NCBI GenBank assembly: GCA_921293015.1
Contig: OV121093.1
Span: 28,096,622-28,160,621 of the forward strand
DNA: 64,000 bases
Direction: 5' to 3'
From: Phorcus lineatus
Taxonomy: Eukaryota > Mollusca > Gastropoda > Trochida > Trochidae
How positions within the stretch are numbered: the first letter of the stretch is position 1; each line of letters starts with the position of its first letter. Positions 58,746 through 64,000 of the stretch are shown piece after piece. The notes beneath the pieces were generated by a model that saw only the letters and a program-made list of their open reading frames with translations, searched no databases and was not told the DNA's origin. The translations under genes were made by a program, and so were the position numbers.

Positions 58746-60385
58746 CTAACCAAATCTGTATTTGTGTAAACCTTTCCAAAACAACACAACACACAGTTTA
58801 TCTCCATCTAAACACATACCAGCTGGACATTCTAAACCATCCTTTTCTGTCAGAATGTCTCTGATGAATATCCCCTCGCTACTGAGATGAATCACTTTGT
58901 GTGTGTCACAGTCAGCTACAAGAATGTCTCCTGTACTGGTGGATGTGATTCCGTATGGACATTTCAGTTCTCTGTCTCCTGTAGGTATGTATGTGAATAC
59001 AATGTCACCAGACCGTGTCAGACAGATGACAGACTTCAGACCCCTGTCTGACACCAGGATAGTGTCTTGTCTGGTTACATGTATGTAGTAAGGATTAATG
59101 AAACTCTTTCCTATAGCGGGAAGTGTTGTGAAGGTCTTCAAGATGGTTCCCTTCATATCAATCAGATCCACAGAGGATGGATTATAACAACCTGCCACCA
59201 GTGTTGACTGATCCAGAGTAGACAGACCCCAGTACTTCTTACTTGTGTGTATTGTAGACAGGAGTTCCAGGTCAGGAGTCACAGCAACTGTGATGATACG
59301 TTTAGACCCAGGAAGAGACACAGCTACCTTGCCTTCACTGATAACTGTTAAACACCAGGGCTTACCATACACTTTGAGTACACTTGAACATGACTTTCCT
59401 TCTTTAGTATAAAATGATTTCAGGCGTTGAGAGTTACAATCAGCGAAAACTGTGACTTTTGTTCCTGCTATTTTCATGACCAAACCATCTGTAACACTGC
59501 AACTGTCTCTCACATTAAGTTTAGCGTCGATAACTTCATCTAATACAGGTGCTGCTGTCAGGTCTATGTTATCAATCTGCTGAATGTTCAAATCCACCTT
59601 GTTTATCATCACATCCATCATTTCAATCTGTTTCTTCAGTTGAGCAAGGTCATGTTTAAAGCTGATGTCAGCTACATCTGTTTTGTCCTTCCTCTGTGTC
59701 CCTGTGACGTCAGCTCCTGATCCAGACGACAGATACATCTCAAACAGCTGCGCCTCATCCTCCCACTCCAGGGCCTGCTGGATGGACTGAGACTGCTGCT
59801 GGTACAGCTGTAGATCAATTTGTTTTGTCTTCATCTTGGACCTCAACTGCTCCTTGTCCAGCTCTGTTTGATCTTTCACCTTCTTAATCAGCTGATCTTC
59901 CTTCTGTTTCAGTGCGGCAATGGCTTCATTTATGGTTTTCCTAATATCTGATTCAAGCATGGTCCTTTCATCCAAAAGCATTTTTGTCTGCACATCAATA
60001 TTTTCAATTTCTCCATTTGTCAATTGAATTTTCTCAGTTAGATCTTGTTGACGTACCTTGAGTCTTGATTTGACCTCTGTCAGCTGTTCCTTGATCGTGA
60101 TGACCTCTTTACATGCTCTGTGAGCAATACTGCAGCAGACAGTACACAGGAGTTTGTCACAGTCTTTACAGTAAAGCTTCATTTTCTCCTCATGTTCCTT
60201 GCAGACCAATTTCTTCTGTCGAGATTTTCTCTCTGTGACTGGTACAACTTCATGAGTCTTGGAGATAGGAATTTTACTGTGTAGTTTCAGACAGCCATCA
60301 CAGTAAAAAGCTTCACATTCCCCACACCAGTGTCTGGCTGGGGTTGTCTCCCCTTCATCTCTGCATACCTTGCAGTGGTCAGAGC
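58746..60385 (-). CDS. TRIM copy 3, exon 2: B-boxes, coiled coil and NHL-like propeller
   Basis: Begins after a TTTTCAG acceptor (AG at 60,387-60,386) and joins exon 1 at Gly95 in phase 1, giving 640 residues in total. The reading frame runs on into the intron upstream, so an ATG there is not the start. B-box 1 residues are C99, C102, C115, C118, C123, C126, H130. B-box 2 residues are C156, H159, C167, C170, C175, C178 and a final H/C pair. A coiled coil covers about 190-330 (KQKEDQLIKKVKDQTELDKE). The propeller spans ~375-640 with repeats such as PYYIHVTRQDTILVSD and STGDILVADCDTHKVIHLS, ending KYRFG. All domains are intact, unlike the duplicated partner at 5.1-7.2 kb. Predicted cytosolic ubiquitin ligase. 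Confidence 0.9.
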
Positions 60386-60610
60386 CTGAAAATAACAATG
60401 TAAATCTTGCATAATCTGTGTACAATGTCATGATATATGACATATACAAATCAAGCATTATAATTACCAATGATTATTATAACGTTAATGTAAACATAAT
60501 AAAGATTAGCGGCTTCATATAATCAGCACACTGGTACCGTTATATATTTCCTCATCAGTGCTCAAATGATAAGAATCAAAATAGAATATTAAGAATGTTG
60601 TTAAAGGTAC

Positions 60611-60893
60611 CTTTACCAACTGTGTCCATGAGTCCAGTAAGAAGCAGGTCTGGTTTCAGCTGACCCGTCCACTCCTCCACAGGTCTGTCAGGGTGAGGCA
60701 CTGGGGTCTCTTGTCTACACGTCGGACAAGGGATGATTTTGTTCCTCACAGCTTTCGCTTTAGTCTGTAGATATTTTCCCAGACAGTTCTCACAGAAGGA
60801 ATGCTGACATGTAAGAGTTACTGGTCGCTGATACACTTCCATACACACACTACAAGTAAGGAAGTCGTCCTGAAGCTTGCCTGCTGTTGCCAT
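60611..60893 (-). CDS. TRIM copy 3, exon 1: RING finger
   Basis: The 283-nt coding exon runs from the ATG at 60,893 to AAAG|GTACC (GT at 60,610-60,609), phase 1. It encodes a complete C3HC4 RING (C14, C17, C29, H31, C34, C37, C56, C59) and a linker ending MDTVGK. The intron to exon 2 is 225 nt. Twelve of the first thirteen residues are shared with copy 2 and all with copy 1. An acceptor (AG at 60,909-60,908) lies 14 nt before the ATG, so a separate 5'-UTR exon is expected. Confidence 0.9.
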
Positions 60894-63010
60894 TTTGAAT
60901 CGTAGACCTGTAAAAATTGACAAATGAAATGTGACATTAGAGTGAGAAAACAATGCTGTTCGGTCTCTCTAAATTCAATTCTCAATGACTACTCTTTGTC
61001 GTGTAAATGATAAATCTAAACTGAATGGATAGGTATGACTAGACATCATCCGAATCTGATTTAAAACTACAACAGAAAATATACATGGTCAACATAAGAT
61101 GTCTCGTTTCATGTAAAATGCCTTAATTTGTTTATACCTTGAAATTGTTGTCTCCAAAAAGAACTAAACATTTGGGTACATTTACTATAGCAGGAACCTG
61201 TTTAATGTCTTTTTAATTTTAAAACTAAAGAAATTAATCATATTCAGTACAACATAAATTAATCTTATGTAGATTTTGTTTCATATAATAATTCACTATT
61301 ACATAATTGACTATAATCAAGCTTCAGATCCATTATCATAAGGCAGGTTCCATCATCTAAGGCGTATTTTAATTTTCTATTTTGTTGAACACTCTTTGGT
61401 TAATTTTTTAAAGGGCCCTAAAAATATGATAATTGTGTTTAAAGGGAACTCTCTGATGCGTTTGAAATCTATTTCGACCATTGTATTATGATTTCAAAAA
61501 ATATATGCCCCCAAAATTGAAGTTCAAGCAACTACGAGCAAGACCAGCACCTACTGCTAATGTGCCTTGAATCAAACGCTGAAAGCCCAACCATAAAAAA
61601 TGATAAGAAGAAAACGGCTCATATGATACATGGCTAATTAAAAACATAATTTAACATGGAACATCGTGTCATTGACATAACATACGAAGAAAGCTTATTT
61701 GAAACAAATCGGTAGATATCAGCAAATAATGTTTTAGCATGCATATTTAGATACATCTGCAAAGGACACTCATACAGACCCTCAACTAACCGACTAAAGC
61801 TGTGCACTTGTTTTATAAAACGTTCAGACTCAAATATATAAAAACAGGCTTTAATCATTTCAGTGCTAAAAATCCTGCCTGATGTATTATTTGTATAGCA
61901 AATATCCATAGATCAGATCAAATCATCATTTAGCCTGGAAAATTGTAGAACAAATAAATAACAGTTTGATTTTACTGGGGGTTGTAATCAAAGTGTGAAT
62001 GTGCAAAGTGAACACAGCGCAATGTATGTAGGACCAGGTACAAAATCATTTTTCTTTCCAAAATGGTGAATAACTTTTATTTCGTCATGACAGCATCGAA
62101 AATCTTAGAATAGAAAATTACCAACATCACGCACTACCATTTTCTGAATTGTAGTATTTTGCATAACGAAAATGAGGAGAGATACCCACTCTTAAAGGGC
62201 CACAGAGTACGTTGTTGGAGTCAAGTATGTCAAACTTCATTAACGCTGTTATTTAATCGAGAAGTAGTGGTCGTTTCAGGAAAATGGAATCCCAATGCTT
62301 ATACGTTCAATATAGTGACAATAGACGGGTTTGTGTTGTGATTTGTGATCGAAAACCGGACAGTGGCATGCGCCAATGATTCAAACGTAATTTCGAAAAT
62401 ATATTTTAACAGACACAAAGACAAACACTGGTTATCAGTGTTAAGTAGGTTAATTAACTAATATACACGTTAAATTGACACATATTGCGAATCTTTAACA
62501 TTAGAGAGCAGTTTTCCGATTATCAGTGAAAACAATAAATATCATAACATGGGTATTTTAGAGATAGATGTGCAAGTTTAGGGTAGCAATTCCAACTTTA
62601 CTCAGGACATGAAGTGTTTTGGCTTTCACTAAAGTCATATTCAAAACCTTGAAACATAATCTGTGTCACTCGAATAGACACTCGTGTAGACCCTCAACAA
62701 CATTTTATTTCTTTTCATTCTGAATAGGGTAGCTGACATTCCGTCATATCCATGCTTACAATGCAGAAATCTTTTATCTAGTTACTTGTAACTCTCTCAA
62801 TATGTTAAACCTACGTTATTTGTTTGTCTTAACGAAGGTCTGTTCATCATTTAAAGGGTATTTAGTTAAACCGAAAGTGAAAATAGAAACTGGCAACTTC
62901 AGTATAGTAGTCATTTATTCAACTTATCTGTAGGTAATTGTTGCATTTTAAAAGTATGCTGTTAAATCAACAGATATCTAAACTGATGAGAACCAAATAA
63001 ACGATCGTAC

Positions 63011-63150
63011 CTTACGACAGGATGTGTCTGAACTACGAATTGTTCTCAGCACACAATGTGTACCTCTCTATGACTGTCACTTAAATTTCGCCCGTCACGG
63101 CTAACGGGCTCGCTACTAGTTTGGTCACCGTCTGTGTGAGGCCCTGAATG
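63011..63150 (-). promoter_or_regulatory. Predicted non-coding first exon of TRIM copy 3
   Basis: Donor GTAAG|GTACG (GT at 63,010-63,009) matches the left copy, giving a 5'-UTR intron of about 2.1 kb to the acceptor at 60,908. The exon sequence itself (gacaggatgtgtctgaacta on the plus strand) is well conserved. No TATA box is evident. Confidence 0.4.
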
Positions 63151-63538
63151 AGTATTAAGTGTATCACATTCGTGACACATACATGATTTTAATTTACTTT
63201 TTGGGTATTGAAAATACAGTATAATTATTCTTAATATATTATCAAATGACACAATAGAAATACATTGTCTAAATCCGATTTTTAAACAGTTTAAATCCGT
63301 GTTTTGTTTTCTATTTCTTATATGAGATACCCTTAACAATTACATGCTTTATATAAGAAAAGTTGTAACTATTGGTATTTTTAACAGAAACATTTTGAAC
63401 ACAATGATGCCTCCCGCCGTAGAACATATTCGGACGAGTCCTTTATAATTTATGGGGATGGGCGCTCAAATATAACTAGAATCAAATTTATTGAACAATC
63501 AGTAAAAATTTGAAAATGTCCCTCATGGATATGTTACG

Positions 63539-63619
63539 TCTCTAATCCGGGATTTTCTTTCTAAATAAACCCAATCCTCTCCTTTTGGTTTCGAATCGAC
63601 AGACGCCGCGTCAGCCATG
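63539..63619 (-). CDS. Possible first coding exon (very tentative)
   Basis: Within a block missing from the left duplicate, the minus strand reads an ATG at about 63,619 in good context (catcATGG), then about 27 codons (ADAASVDSKPKGEDWVYLER and on), then a GTAACA donor-like site. The local GC content is higher than in the surroundings. No domain is recognisable and no partner exon is visible in the window, so it may equally be chance or part of a transposon. Confidence 0.25.
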
Positions 63620-64000
63620 ATGGACAATAGCCCCCTCAAGTTGAGCAATGGACTTGGCCAATATGACGTCATTTGTAACGTTACTTGAAATGATGTCATT
63701 AACCTCCCGCATGGTTGTATCGTCAAATAAAGCACATCGTCGATCTCATTGTTCGTCATTGTTTTAATGCCGTGGGTATCTTATCTTATATAAAAAAAAT
63801 ATCAATTGTGGTACACCTATTTTAACCCTAATAACGTTTTTTCAGGCAAGTTTAGATTGATTTCGACTGAAAGACTTTACAAAGTTCTGTTCGTCATTAT
63901 ATAAGCGAGGACGTGAAGTGCCATTGATTTTAAAATTTAAAAATCATTATTCACAATTCTAGAAAAATGTGTATTCCATTCTAAGATTCTATACTATTTC

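Larger units (their letters stand above)
58741..64000. repeat. Segmental duplication, right copy (matches 5060-9445)
   Basis: Contains TRIM copy 3, its upstream intron and flank, collinear with the left copy up to about 63,965 and possibly beyond the window edge. Two blocks, 61,085-61,405 and 63,180-63,790, are absent from the left copy. Confidence 0.85.

Noticed and set aside
58897-59088. Plus-strand open frame also seen at 5216-5407
   Set aside because: Shadow of the conserved TRIM propeller on the other strand.
61634-61909. 91-codon minus-strand open frame in TRIM copy 3 intron
   Set aside because: The left duplicate has an in-frame stop at the same place and most differences alter residues, so there is no sign of coding constraint.

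Overview
The window looks like AT-rich nuclear DNA from an invertebrate animal, most likely a mollusc. The coding exons are widely spaced and spliced, and RING/B-box/coiled-coil/propeller (TRIM-type) genes occur in several copies. There are LINE 3' ends, Tc1-like relics and tRNA-derived SINEs whose tail reads 'gcggcgttaaacaccaactc', a style I associate with molluscs. The species cannot be fixed from sequence alone. Nothing bacterial or viral was seen.

Layout. 1-2.7 kb: two LINE 3' ends and a Tc1/mariner relic. 3.36-3.64 kb: a decayed fragment of the gene at 43.8-45.0 kb. 5.07-7.2 kb (minus): TRIM copy 1, apparently broken by a frameshift and a damaged splice acceptor. 12-16 kb: duplicated flank plus secreted gene A (537 aa). 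18.7-21 kb: SINEs and a 26-bp perfect inverted repeat. 23.0-25.2 kb (minus): intact TRIM copy 2 (641 aa, two coding exons). 29.7-33.6 kb: duplicated flank plus secreted gene B (530 aa), a paralogue of A. 34.5-36.0 kb: a 28-bp satellite with a higher-order period. 39.6-40.2 kb: a 44-bp minisatellite abutting a small element with terminal inverted repeats. 43.8-45.0 kb: a secreted PAN/Apple-like protein. 54.9-56.4 kb: a third copy of the secreted-gene flank, without the gene. 58.7-60.9 kb (minus): intact TRIM copy 3 (640 aa), inside a segment duplicated from 5.06-9.45 kb that runs to the window end.

How the genes relate. Two families are interleaved. The TRIM proteins should be cytosolic RING-type ubiquitin ligases with an NHL-like propeller as probable ligand-binding end. 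The A/B proteins should be secreted coiled-coil oligomers, also with a predicted propeller, and the PAN-type protein may be a more distant secreted relative. All three TRIM copies have coding exon 1 of exactly 283 nt ending in phase 1, and a 3' splice site 14 nt upstream of the ATG, so a non-coding first exon is expected. A and B share a TATA box, an initiator-like sequence and about 2 kb of 5' flank. Repeated segmental duplication seems to have produced the cluster. An innate-immune recognition role is plausible but is inference only.
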